NCBI GenBank assembly: GCA_013397695.1
Contig: VYZI01000484.1
Location: 422,357 to 486,356 of the forward strand
Reading direction: 5' to 3'
DNA length: 64,000 nt
Origin: Centropus unirufus
Taxonomy: Eukaryota > Chordata > Aves > Cuculiformes > Centropidae
The translations under genes were made by a program, and so were the position numbers. Of the stretch, positions 49,481-61,400 are shown in pieces (positions within the stretch are counted from its first letter, which is position 1; each line of letters starts with the position of its first letter). The notes beneath the pieces were generated by a model. That model made no database searches. It saw only the letters and a program-made list of their open reading frames with translations, and was not told where the DNA came from.

Positions 49481-52400
49481 CGGTGTTTAAGTGCTCGAAG
49501 CTTTTTTTTTCCTATCAGGGATAACCTTTGTGGTTATGAGGAGCTTTGCTGTTGTAAGTCTGTGTAAGTCTGCAAGGCAGTAAGCGTGAGGGCGTAGGAT
49601 TTAGAAGAAAAGGCGAGTTCGGTGGTGGTGATAGTCCGTGGAGTGTCAGGGGTTTTTTGGGCCACCATGATTGTTTGAAGGGCTTGTTTGACAGGGTTCT
49701 CACAGGGTGCTCTTGCATCCCTTGTGACAAGGCACCTACAGCTTTAGTGCTGAAAAAACAATGTAGGACTCGAGATAAGGAGCCTGCAGATATTAACTCG
49801 TGCTCTGATGTTGGCATCCTGGTGGAAAAATCTCTCAACGTGTATGTTTTTTTCTAAAAAGTTTTATCTTTTACTTGCACCCGCGCTTTGGCGTTGTGTA
49901 TAGTTGGTGAAAGGTAACTTTGGTTGGTTGGATGTGTGCTCTGTTTCAGTCTTACAAGCCCTTAGTTTCAGTGAGTTTTCTGTTTTGGTTTTGGGCCGCT
50001 GGAGCAAGAAGGGTATGTGCTCCTTCTAAATAGTGGAGGCTGAAATCAAGTCCAAGAATCTCCTCTTAAAGAATGCACTGAGCTTCATTAACAGTAAATG
50101 AGTTAAAGCTTAATTTTGGAAATAACTGTTCTCCACTCAAAGTTTTCTTTGAACTTCATGAAGTGATAGAGTATGAAATACCTAACCTATGGCAGAGGCA
50201 TCACCTGTAGTCCTTTTAGCATCCAAACCCTTGTGCTGATGTTAAAGATGAAGTTTTGATAGCTTTAACGTACTTAGCTGCCTATATGTTTTTTGTTTTT
50301 CAAGCATCTTTCCTGCTCGGCCTGTCTGACTGATTTTTGTCGTTCTGCTTTTGCTTTTGTTTCTACAAGTCCATATTTGGCTCTTTCAGAAGGTTCATTT
50401 GGAGAAGTGCTTTTAGCTGTTGTTTTTCCTATCGGCATTTTTTTGGGGAAAAAAAAAAGCAGCAACAGATAAGTGAAAGCTAGTAATTTCCTTTTGAAGG
50501 AGACAATGTAATACCAAAGAAACTAGAAGGGAACATAAGAAGGAGTATTCTCTTTGTTTTATTTTTTGTATGCTTACTCATGTCAAGTGTTGTTCAATAC
50601 TGTGAATTTAAGTGGTGCATAAAGTGGAAATATGCTGATAGTGCATAGACATTATGCTCCTAATTTGGCTTTCTCTTAAGTACTCTTTATTTATCTTAAG
50701 TACTATACTGAAGTGGTCACCTGTGACTATTTCCTTGCAAACCAGTGCAGTGTAGGTCCTAAACTGTGACCATCAAATACATTTGACAGGGGGAGTTATG
50801 TTGGTGCTGGACTTTTACATGGACAGTGGAATAGTAGGAACCCAAACGAGCGTTGTAACTATTAGCATTTGCTCTGAACTGCTGAAGCTACTACTCTTCT
50901 GAGAGTTTTTTTTTTTTATTATCTTGTTGGGTGGCTTGCAGGCTCAGAAAAAGGCTGCTCTTCTGAATACAAATGTAGGCATTTAAGAAAAACATAAGGT
51001 GTTTGAGTGATGTATAATCCAGCCACTCTTTTTGTCTGTAATGTAGAAGTGTATATTCTAACTCACATGTTTGTTTTACTCAGTGATTCGGATTCAGATA
51101 GTTCATCAACTACATCCTCCTCTTCAGGTTCTCCTTCAACAGTGTCTGATGATGATCATCCAAATGAGAAAGATAACAAATGTTACTGTGTTAAAACAAA
51201 AGATGAGTTGCCCATTGATGTAAGTACAAAGTGTTATGTCTTAAAACTTTCTCTAGTAACTCAACTTAGAATATTTTAACTTAATATTTTTATGCCATTG
51301 CCATACCTAGTGTTTGAATGTATGTTTTAACATTAGTTCAGGTATAGCACATTTAATAACTTAAATTGTCTTATTTCTCAGTATATTAAGACCATTGTGA
51401 AGTGATGATCATATCTCACTTTAGAATCATACTTGCATAAAACAGTTTTAGTTAATGAAAACAAATTTCTGCACTAATTTCTGGATATTTCAGTACGCTA
51501 CCTGTTTGTGCATTTCAGGCTTACAAACATGCCTCTAATATGTTTAGGCTTGAGGTGAAAAGTTTGTACATTGTATTAAGCCTCCCAGAGGTTCGGATTG
51601 CATTGTCTCAACTCTCTTTAGGAAAATTATGAAAATGGCCATAGAAGTAGTTTATATTTGTTGTATTCTGCATTTTTTGTCATAGCACTGTTTTATGTAT
51701 TGCAGATCAGAAAAGAGATGCTCTTGCTTTAGGTTCTCAAACAGCATATTCATTAAGTGTTGCTACCATTATTCCTCATTAGCTCAAAACTAAGAGGCTA
51801 AAGGAACAAGTTATAATAATAATCTGCTACGGGATGATTAACTCTATGCAGCTTTTATAATGGATTACAGGTAAAAGGATAATGTAACACTGTAAAGTCA
51901 ATTTACATTAACAGTATATATTTATCTGTTATTCTGAAGATCTCGCCCCTTCATAAAAAGATGCTTTCTGGAATGAAAAACAAGTCTGGTGAATGTTACA
52001 AGTAATAATAAGAAAGGCAGATGAAAAAATGTCTGAAAGGCACCTTTGCTTTGATGCTCTGTAAGTGTTAGGTGGCAGTCGGGAAAGGCTAAGGCACTGG
52101 CACACATAAGTAGTCACAACAACAGGAGGTGGGAATGTGTTGTTAATTCTTAAACTGTTGCTCTTGGAGACACTTGGAGTGAAGGAGAGCTTGTAAGACT
52201 TTCTTTTATCCCTGAAATTAATCAGAGGTAGAGAAACACATGACAGTGTTCTGAAGGAGTAAAACATCGGAGCAATTCTCACATACATACACTTCATTTT
52301 GAAGTATGATTAATAGTATAAACACTATAAACCCTTCTATGGCAACATTTTTCTTGCAGCACTGGATTTTTGAACAAAACCTCTTTCTCAATTAGATGTA

Positions 52401-55400
52401 ATTATCAGGTATTATTTACCTTTTATCTCATTTATTTAAATAAAATTCAGTCTAGAAATGCTTTGATTGGCTCTTTTGTCTTAATTAGCACCAAGTCCAA
52501 GTGTTTACAGAACATAGCCTTCCTTTTAATCACTGGCCTGATTAATTTTATTTATTCAGCAAAGCTAGAGCTTTTGCCAGTTATAGTAAATAAGACTGAA
52601 GTACACACAGTAATAGGATTGGTCTACATGAAAAGCTTGTAGATTCTTTTGTAAATTTGAGGGAATACAATTTGAAAAGTAAAATGTATCTGTTAGAAAT
52701 TAAACAAGATGATGAGTCTTTTAACCAAAAGTCCCCTATAATAGCTAACTTGCAAAAGTATGAGTCAAAGATACAAAACAAAAGACTAAAGTATTTAACT
52801 GGAATATATACTTGGGAGAAACAGCGTGCATATATTAAGTGTTAATGGAAGTGTTTTAGAAGTCCCTGCTTTGAAGTGTAGTATTGGCAGAGACTGTATA
52901 CATTATGGCAGATGGTACAGTTTACCAGTTTGAGATACATGAGAAAAATCTTTTTTCTTTCTGGGTTTTAACCTATGATTTACTCTGGCATCCCTGACTT
53001 GTAAGTCTTAGCACTGAAGTTGGTTTAATGTTGGAAAACATACTGTCCTGTGGAAGGGGTGATGTTTCTGTCTGAATGAATATCTTGGCTTTAATGCTAC
53101 ATGTTCTAAGAAAGTCTTGGCGTCTATTTAGTCTTTAAGATGCTCTAGAAGCTTTTACTACTTTTAAAAGGGAAGATTATGAGGTGAAGTTTCTGTAATA
53201 TGGGATAAGCCTCTTGGTGAGGTACTTTATGGTGATAGCCTTTAGAGGTGCCATTCAGTGCGGAGTCTGACTCTACTCCAAATTCAGAAGATACTAAATT
53301 TGAAGATAATTTTTACTCTAATTGCCCTTATCTTATGTTCCGTGTAGTCAATCTGTAATTCACAGCAGTATAGTATATACATAGAAATCTTTATTATTTT
53401 TATGAGTGCAATGCAGGTGGATGCTAAGTTTGGTGTTAATCGGTCTTTGATAGCAGATTTTGATGTTTACATTTGATGAAAAAGTTTAAGTTGACTATTG
53501 TTTGTGCAATATTCAGTTGCATATCTGAAGTTCGGTGCTTTTTCTCCAAAGTGCTCTCTGATTAGTCTCTTGTACCAAAGATAAATTTAGCTAGAAGTTT
53601 TTTTTCTTTGTATAGGCTGTTGTGATCTTTATACCTTCTATAATGGTTTGAGTCACAGCATAAATAGACAGGCACCATCTTGTCAAACCAGATGAGATGT
53701 ATGTGGTGTATGTTGTAGTATTATTGCTCTTGCTATGTACATTTTTCTTCTGTCATATATTGAATTGGTTACAAGTTGTCTGATTTTTTTCATCACTGAT
53801 TATCTAATTATTGCATTGTACATTGAATCTAATTTATTTGACTTGATATTTGGGAAAAAAAATGAACAAAACACCTGTCAGCTGTTGATTTTCTTCAGTT
53901 GAGTAGAATTGGCTTCTACTTTAGTTGCAATGGAAATATGTAGAATAGTGTCTCAATAGTAAAAGTGTCTCCAAATGTGACATTTCCCTGGGATGAATTA
54001 ATTTAGAATTATTCTGAAAGACAAATCATACTGTTTTTCTTTTATTATATCTTCAAAATGGTAGGAGGTTTTTTGGATTGTCAAATTTAAGCAGCAACAA
54101 AGTGATGAATGTTGAATGTGACGAGATGATATTCTGAACACTGGCTTGGTATTTTCAGGACCTGCCTCCTGTTGAAGACTTATCAATAATTCTGCCTGAT
54201 GATGTTGAACTGAAGCTCTTTGGGACAGTTTCCAGCATCATTGAGAAGCTAGGTAGGCAAGATATATTTGCTTTGGTTTTAATTAAAATAATTTCTCTGT
54301 TAATTGTGTACTTAACTGTTCCCTCAAAGTATCAGTACTGCAGCATTTTATTTTGGAGGGTAGTGGATTGCCAGATGAGAGTTTGTACTACTAAATGACA
54401 GTTCTGTTAAATTGCTTTTTAGTTGACTTACATATACCTGAAGAATAAAATATAAGATGTAAGACATATCTAAAGATGTAAGCTATGACTATTATGCACG
54501 TGTTTGTGTGACTACTGGTCTAATTTTTTCATAAAATTTATATTAATTCTGGCAACAATAATATCAAACATTTGCAGTATTTTAAGAAATCTTCAGTTGT
54601 ACATGTTCTATTTGAATTACCCTTGAAAGCACAGGAGGGGTATAACAAAGGCCAGGCGCGGTACAGTGCACTCTGAAGTGCTTGCTTTTTAATGTATGAG
54701 GACAATAAAAAGGCTTGCTGCTTTGGCCAGTGTAGCTGTGCTTGCATGATGTTCTTTCTTTTGCAATTTATCGTACTTCTGGCACCTTGACCACATACAA
54801 GCTGCCAGCGTCAGCAGTCAGAGGACTGCATGACTAATGTGATAGGTGCTGGGGGGTAGGGTTAATGGGATTGAGACATACAGTGGATGTAAGTTTAACT
54901 GCAGGCGATGTGAATTTAGGGAACTTTCCAGATCTCCCTGGGACCTTGGCTTTTGATGTGTGAAATCAAAGTTTTGCTGAAGCTGGTATGTCGGGGAGGA
55001 CCTGATTAAGGAGGATGAAATTGACCTTGATAGCTTTATAGTGTACCCTTAAATCAGCAAAGGAAGTGGATGAAGGATGTGGATGTTGACAACTAGCTAC
55101 CAATCGCTGTAAAGAAAGACTTTGAACAGTGGAGAATGTACACGCCCACTAAGAAATGTTATAAAAAGGCTCTCTATAAAATTGCTGCATCTTTATTAAA
55201 GAAATTGCCTCAAGCCATTTTTGTCAAGTCTATCCCAACTGTGACACTGGTATTTATAAAATTTGTTTAGTATGTTTGTATTTAAGCTGATCTAAAGTGT
55301 TCCATTCTGCTTGAACTGCTTTGAAAGCAATTTGCTTATGAAAACTCGAAATTAAGTTCAATTTTGAAGATAACGTATTCGTTGGATACAAAGGACTCAA

Positions 55401-58400
55401 AGCAAATAATTGCTATTAATTTCTAATTGTAAAAGACTCCAGGTACTACAGGCAATTCCTTAACAGTATTTTTGTTGGTATTTTTTGTATTTTATGTTGG
55501 TTTGGAGTTAAGATTTAATTTCATTCTTGTGCAGGCAGCTGGCTAGAGGGTGTGGAAGGTAGTAATCTGGTTACTGTCCTCTTGTTCTACTTTGCCCTTT
55601 GTTGCTTATTGGTTATAATGGGATCTTTAAGAAGGTTGGTTTCAGCTAAAATGATAGTTTGAAAATAAGTTAAAAGATGGTTGAATCATAGTCAGCAATT
55701 AGTTTTTGTCTAGTATGTGAATGTTTAAACAAAGCTTTTTTTAAAAGCCTCGGTTCTGGCAAGTCCTTCTCATCCTCCTTGGTGCATGTAACTTTCGAAT
55801 CCTGCCAATTTACTGATGGGTGGATTCTTGGGTATATAGTCTACGTAACTGAAATACATGAATTGTTGAATTGAGAAAGCTAATAATCATACATTAAATA
55901 AAGCCACGAGGTTTCAATGAAACCCCAAGCTGTCAGTGTTATTTTTCTGCTTTTGCTACCTTGCTTTAAATTCCTCTCTAAGTGTTTTGCTTTGTTTTCA
56001 GTTCTTCTGGAAAACAGGTGTCTGAGTGGCCTCAATTTCATTTGATTTTTGGCCACATTAGGGATTCTGTCAGCTAATTGTGGATTGTTCTTTAATTTTT
56101 GAACTAAATTGATACCTGTTTATATCTAGGATGAGGGGAGTTGAGATCTCATTTGGAAATCATAAATAGTATTTTGGCACAACAAATTAGTATCCGTGGC
56201 ACTTAGTCCACTTGATATATCCAAAATCTGTTCTTTATAGCAAGCTTCCAAGTTTGTTAATCTGCAGGGTGTAGTACCTGTAAGCTCATACTATGAGGTG
56301 AATTTAAGGCTAGAACAGTGTAGAATCATGGAATGGTTTGGGTTACAGGGGGTCTTAAAGGTCATCCAGTTCAACCTCCCCTGCCTTCCACTCTACCACG
56401 TTGCTCAAAGACTCACACTTCCAGGGATGGGGCATCCATCACTTATCTGGACAACCTGTTGGAGCTTCACTACCGTCACACTAAAAAACGTCTTCCTATT
56501 CTCTTATCTAAATCTCCACTCTTCCAGCTTAAAACAGATACCCCTCATCCGATCACTGCAATCCCTGATAAAGAGCCTTTCCCAGCTTCCCTGTAGGCGC
56601 CCTTTTAAGTGCTGTAAGGCTACTATAAGGTCCTCTCTGAGGGTTCTCTTCTCCAGGCTAAACAACCCCAACTCTCTCACCTGTCCTCATGCAGGAGCTG
56701 CTTCAGCCCTTCATGGCCCTCCCCTGGGTTACTTGGGCCTCCCATGTGGCAGGTGAGAATTCTGCTGAGCAACCAGTGCAGGTTCATGCTTGCTTCAGGC
56801 TATAAAGATGACAGTGCCATCTGTGAGCAGAATGTAACAGAACATTTTCAGTATTCTGCTTTGAGGTACTTAAAGACGGGGGGGTCCGGGGGAGAGCTTT
56901 GGTGGGTGTTTGTATATGAAACCTGCTGTGAGAGTAGAAACTGAGGACTTGGGGTGGATTGTGGCAGGAGGAGCTCTAAGTCAAACAGGCTACAGGTGAT
57001 AATGGGGGTGATGTTTTCAGAATGTTTTTCTAGCCTGCTGGAAGACTGAGTGTAATTAATTGGTCAAGAGCATTTTTGACAGTGTTTTGTTTGTGGTTTT
57101 TTTTAATTTTTTTTTTTTATTTTTCTTAGTTTTTGTTTTGGCTGAGGTATATTTCTCCCAAGGAACACATTAGGTTTTTTCACTGTATATTTCATCTTAT
57201 AGGTAGACAAAAAATATACTGATTTCCCTACTCCTCTTGAAAGTCAGTGAACTATTAAGCCTGTATCATTGTCAGTCTTGCTTGGTATGTCACCAAGTAT
57301 TTGCAGATTTGAAATAGTAGCAAAGCTGGAGTTTTAACTTGATGTGATGTTTATTGCTTTAAGCCCTGTTATGTAAGTTTATAAGTTATCTTGCTGGTTT
57401 TTGTTGGAGTCTGAGTGACAGTAAGTGCTTGAGTGACTTTATTTGATGATGGAGAGGCATTGAGAATGCCTAATTGAGTGAGCTTGCTCTTGCGCTGCCA
57501 GGATTTCCTTTTTGAAGAGCGCACAGCCCTTAAGGACTGTCTCCCATGGAACTTCATAAATCAGCTTTCTGAACAGTCCAATGTCTGTCCTCTGGAAGTC
57601 CAAGGTGGCTGTTCTGCTGACCTCCCTCCTCAGCTCTCCTAGAACGGAGAATTTTACCATCTCATGATCACTGTATCCCAGGTGTCCTCTATCACATCTT
57701 GTACAAGGCCTTCTCCATTCACAAACAGCAGGTCCAGCTGGGTGCATTCCCTTATCTCACTCACCAGTTGTGTGAGGAAGTTGTCTTCCACACACTCCAA
57801 GAACCTCCTGGACTATCTCAGCCAAAACCAGCACACCAGGTTAATACCATGGTGTCTCACATTTACCTATCTGAGCTTTCCCTTTTCTACCTGTCATCAG
57901 GTCTCCTTTCTTTCTGCACCACAGAGATCAATAATTCTGTAAGTAACTGTAAATATTACCACTCGTATGTCACTGGAAAAGATGTGTACAATTGAATGTA
58001 GTTTTGTGTGTGCACAAGAATTTTCAGGTGAAGCTCTGTGAACTTCAGTAGACAAATAGGAGTGGCTTGTTATTAACTACATACTGCTGTTGTAACTATT
58101 TTTTTTCCTTTTCAGTAATAGTCGAATCACTGAGAGGCCTACCTCCAGTAAATGAAGAAAGCATAATTTTTAAAGAAGATAGGCAAGCAGCAGGCAAGGT
58201 GTGTGTAAAGCATAAAAACCTGTTGTTCTAATGTAAAATTCAAAGTATTACATGTTCCAAAGAATAGTCTTGAGGTTAAGTAATGAAATATGAGGTTTCC
58301 TTAATATGTAGTTATTTGTGCTTTTGACTCTTGCTGTAGCCACCTATTCTTTAATCTTAAGAATTACCAACCTGGAATTCATTGCATCTTTACAGAATTA

Positions 58401-61400
58401 CGATGTGTGAGATGCTGGTGTTTTATGAAAGTGCTTTTGGAGAGAGACGTGTTGCTTTCATAAATCTTATGATGTCTTTTATAATAGGCTATCCTCTTTT
58501 ATTGCCAGGCATTCAGGCAAATATTGGAGAAAGTAAAGTTTCAGAAAAAATGGGGAATTTTTACGTACCTACAATGTACTGTTCCAGTTTAAGGCTAGTG
58601 TGTGCTTTATGCAAGTGTAATGAAGAATGTTTGCAGAGAAAGGTGTTGCATTGAATACTGTGTATTTTCTGGGGAAGGAAAAGAATCATCTAGAATGGTT
58701 ACTATTATAGTATTATCTTTGAACGCTAGATAAGTGTGAAACAGAAAACACAACCTGAAATTGCAGCTGTTTTGGGTAGCGTCTTGGAATTCTCTGCTTT
58801 CCACTGAACTAGAGAGCAGAGCGTCTTGTAAAGATGAACTTTGAGAAATAAACAGACTGGAGATTGTGCCAGGTGTAAGAGATCTGAAAGCATAACAGAT
58901 AGAAACATAGAGTTTTGACAAAAGGAAAGATTCTTAAAATAAGGGAGGCAAACAGTTGAAAGCAGTACATTTGGGTGGGTGAAAGTAACATTAGTATGTG
59001 AGAGCTTATTTTTCCACTTCATGACTTAGTGTAGCTGGGAAATATGCAGTCAAACCAAATGTGCTAATAAAACTAAAACATGGAAGTAATTATTTCATAC
59101 TGCATTTTGAAAATGTATCAAACTTAAATACAAAATGTCTAAAAGTCTCATGATTGTTTACAATGAAATTAGATATCTACTCATGATAGTTTATTTCAAC
59201 ATTTTCATTTTGTTTCAGATATTTGAGATATTCGGTCCTGTTTTACATCCCTTCTATGTGTTAAGATTTAATAACTCTGAGCATATCAATGCAAAAGGTA
59301 TTAATGTGCAAGATAGCATGTATTTTGCTCCATCAGTGGAGGACTTCACCCAGTATATATTTGCAGAGAAACTAAAACAGTAAGTCTGACTTCCGATCTG
59401 GTTACAACATATTTTTTTAACATAGCTGAAAATACTGATTTAAAGTTTAGTAGCTTCTTGTTAAATTTAATGTATTAAGCGGTTTTTTTTTTCATGTTGG
59501 CATGTTGCCCAAAATATAACCAGAAAAAAAATTCATTGATACTTTCCACCCTCCCCACCCCCACCCTCACACACACGCGCACGCATGGGTTTTGCAAGCT
59601 GAAATTTCTGGATTTTGTTGAGCTGCAGATTCTGGTTTAGTTTAAAAACTTCTGATAAACTTGTTTGAATTTTGAACAAGTTTGTAATGTGAAATAAAAT
59701 AGTAAATAAATACAAGACCAGAAGTGAAATTTAATCATAAGTTAGTTGTGCAGTTGGAGAGCAGCAATTCTGTATGAAAACTACCTGTTATAAATTTGGT
59801 AGAGGGGACGGGTTTGAGTGTTGATGTAGTATGATGTTCAGAAAGTTCTGGTATTTGTGTATCCCACTCTGCCTGAGAAAAGCAGCATGTATGCGTAGGA
59901 CTTGTTGCCACTTAGAAGGAAGTCTACTCAAGAGATACTGAATAAGTAGAGCATAATAAATAACTGCTAGCCATTAGTATACTACGTATTCATGAATAAT
60001 TGTCTTAAGTATAGATTTAAGAAGTCCTTTGTCATACAAGTGACTTTGTTTATTAGGGTTAATTCTTGTCTGACTTGCATATTTCTTATGACTAAGGCCA
60101 GTAATGTTAGTGTTAATTGCTACTCTGCCAGTATTCATACTGAATGGTTTTTTTTTTGTAGTTGTGCATGCAGCCAGGCCTGCAGGAGTCTTTTAACAAT
60201 TTGCTTCCTTCCTTTCCTGTTTCTGTGGAAGCAGCAAGCATATTTTTTTTTCCTTTCACTGAAGACCAAAATAGATCGCTTCCTCACTCTGCTGCTTGTT
60301 TGTTTTTTCTGCAGCATTTTGATGCCAGCTGGTCTTTGATTTGTGCAATTAAACTTTGTTGCTGGGCACAATAACTGCACAGGCTTCAATCATCCGTGTG
60401 CTGTACTCAGCATCTGAGATGAGGCACATGTTTTAGATCGTTACATGCTTTGCAACTCCTTTTGGGAACTATTTGTCTTTTGATAGTACTGGGCTTTCAC
60501 ATATGATACAGGATTGAGTACTAGGTAAGATGCTTCATACTTTCCTGTCTCTTCAGTGCAGCTGAATAGTGCATCGGTGCATTGTTTAGTGCCTTGCATT
60601 GAAATGAGCAGTGTCAACTCCTGTGTAATTTGATGTAAACCACAATTTTTGAACAATGGGATGTAAGTAGCATTTCACTGGAACAGTATTTTATTTCCTG
60701 GTTTTGTCAGTAAAGGCTCCGAAACTTCTATGAGGCAATTGGCACTATTGAAGCTACCTTTGTGCAAAATAGGTGTATTTGAAAAAAGATAAAGAATTTT
60801 GATTTCATCTCTCTTCTGTAATGTCTATATAAAGGAATTGAAATGACATGGATATTAGAAAAGTTGAGCTTTGGTCAGTGCTTTTGGACCTTAGCAGGTG
60901 GCAAATTTGATGACCAGTGATTTTTTTACTTGTTGCTTTTTGTGAGTTTGGCTGCGTGCACACAAGCTTGAGGAGTAATATAAGCCTAAAATCTTAGAAA
61001 TGCTACTCAAAACTTTGATGGGACTTTGAAAATGTATCAAACTTAAATACAAAATGTCTAAAAACCTCATGATTGTTTACAATGAAATTAGATATCAGAA
61101 TTAAGATCTGAAAGAACCCATAAGTTGGAAGCTTCTTCTGAAATCTGGCTTGCAATCTGTTTGCATTGTACAAAGTTGCAGTTTTATGAATAAGTGTTAC
61201 ACTTCATAGAAAAATAAATGGGAGTGTAGTGAAAAACTCTTGAATGCAAAATAATTTGTTGCTAAAAATAAATTTTGTTGTATTGCCTGAAACACAGATT
61301 AATTCTAAAGAAGCTCATGTATTTTCATGATTTCTGAGCCACCTTTTGTTAGACTTAGTTTTTACAGTATCTGAATTCGGAAATCAAAGAACTACTATCT

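Larger units (their letters stand above)
54253..58115 (+). other. NAF1: NAF1 intron 3
   Basis: 3863 bp. It contains the possible LTR near 55 kb and two minus-strand CR1 pieces at 56.3-56.7 and 57.4-57.8 kb. A T/G-rich stretch lies at about 57080-57140. Confidence 0.85.

Noticed and set aside
49051..49524. 157-codon frame overlapping NAF1 exon 1 in another frame
   Set aside because: It is Arg/Pro-rich, runs past the exon 1 donor and is a shadow of GC-rich coding sequence. It could act only as an upstream overlapping start if transcription begins before 49051.
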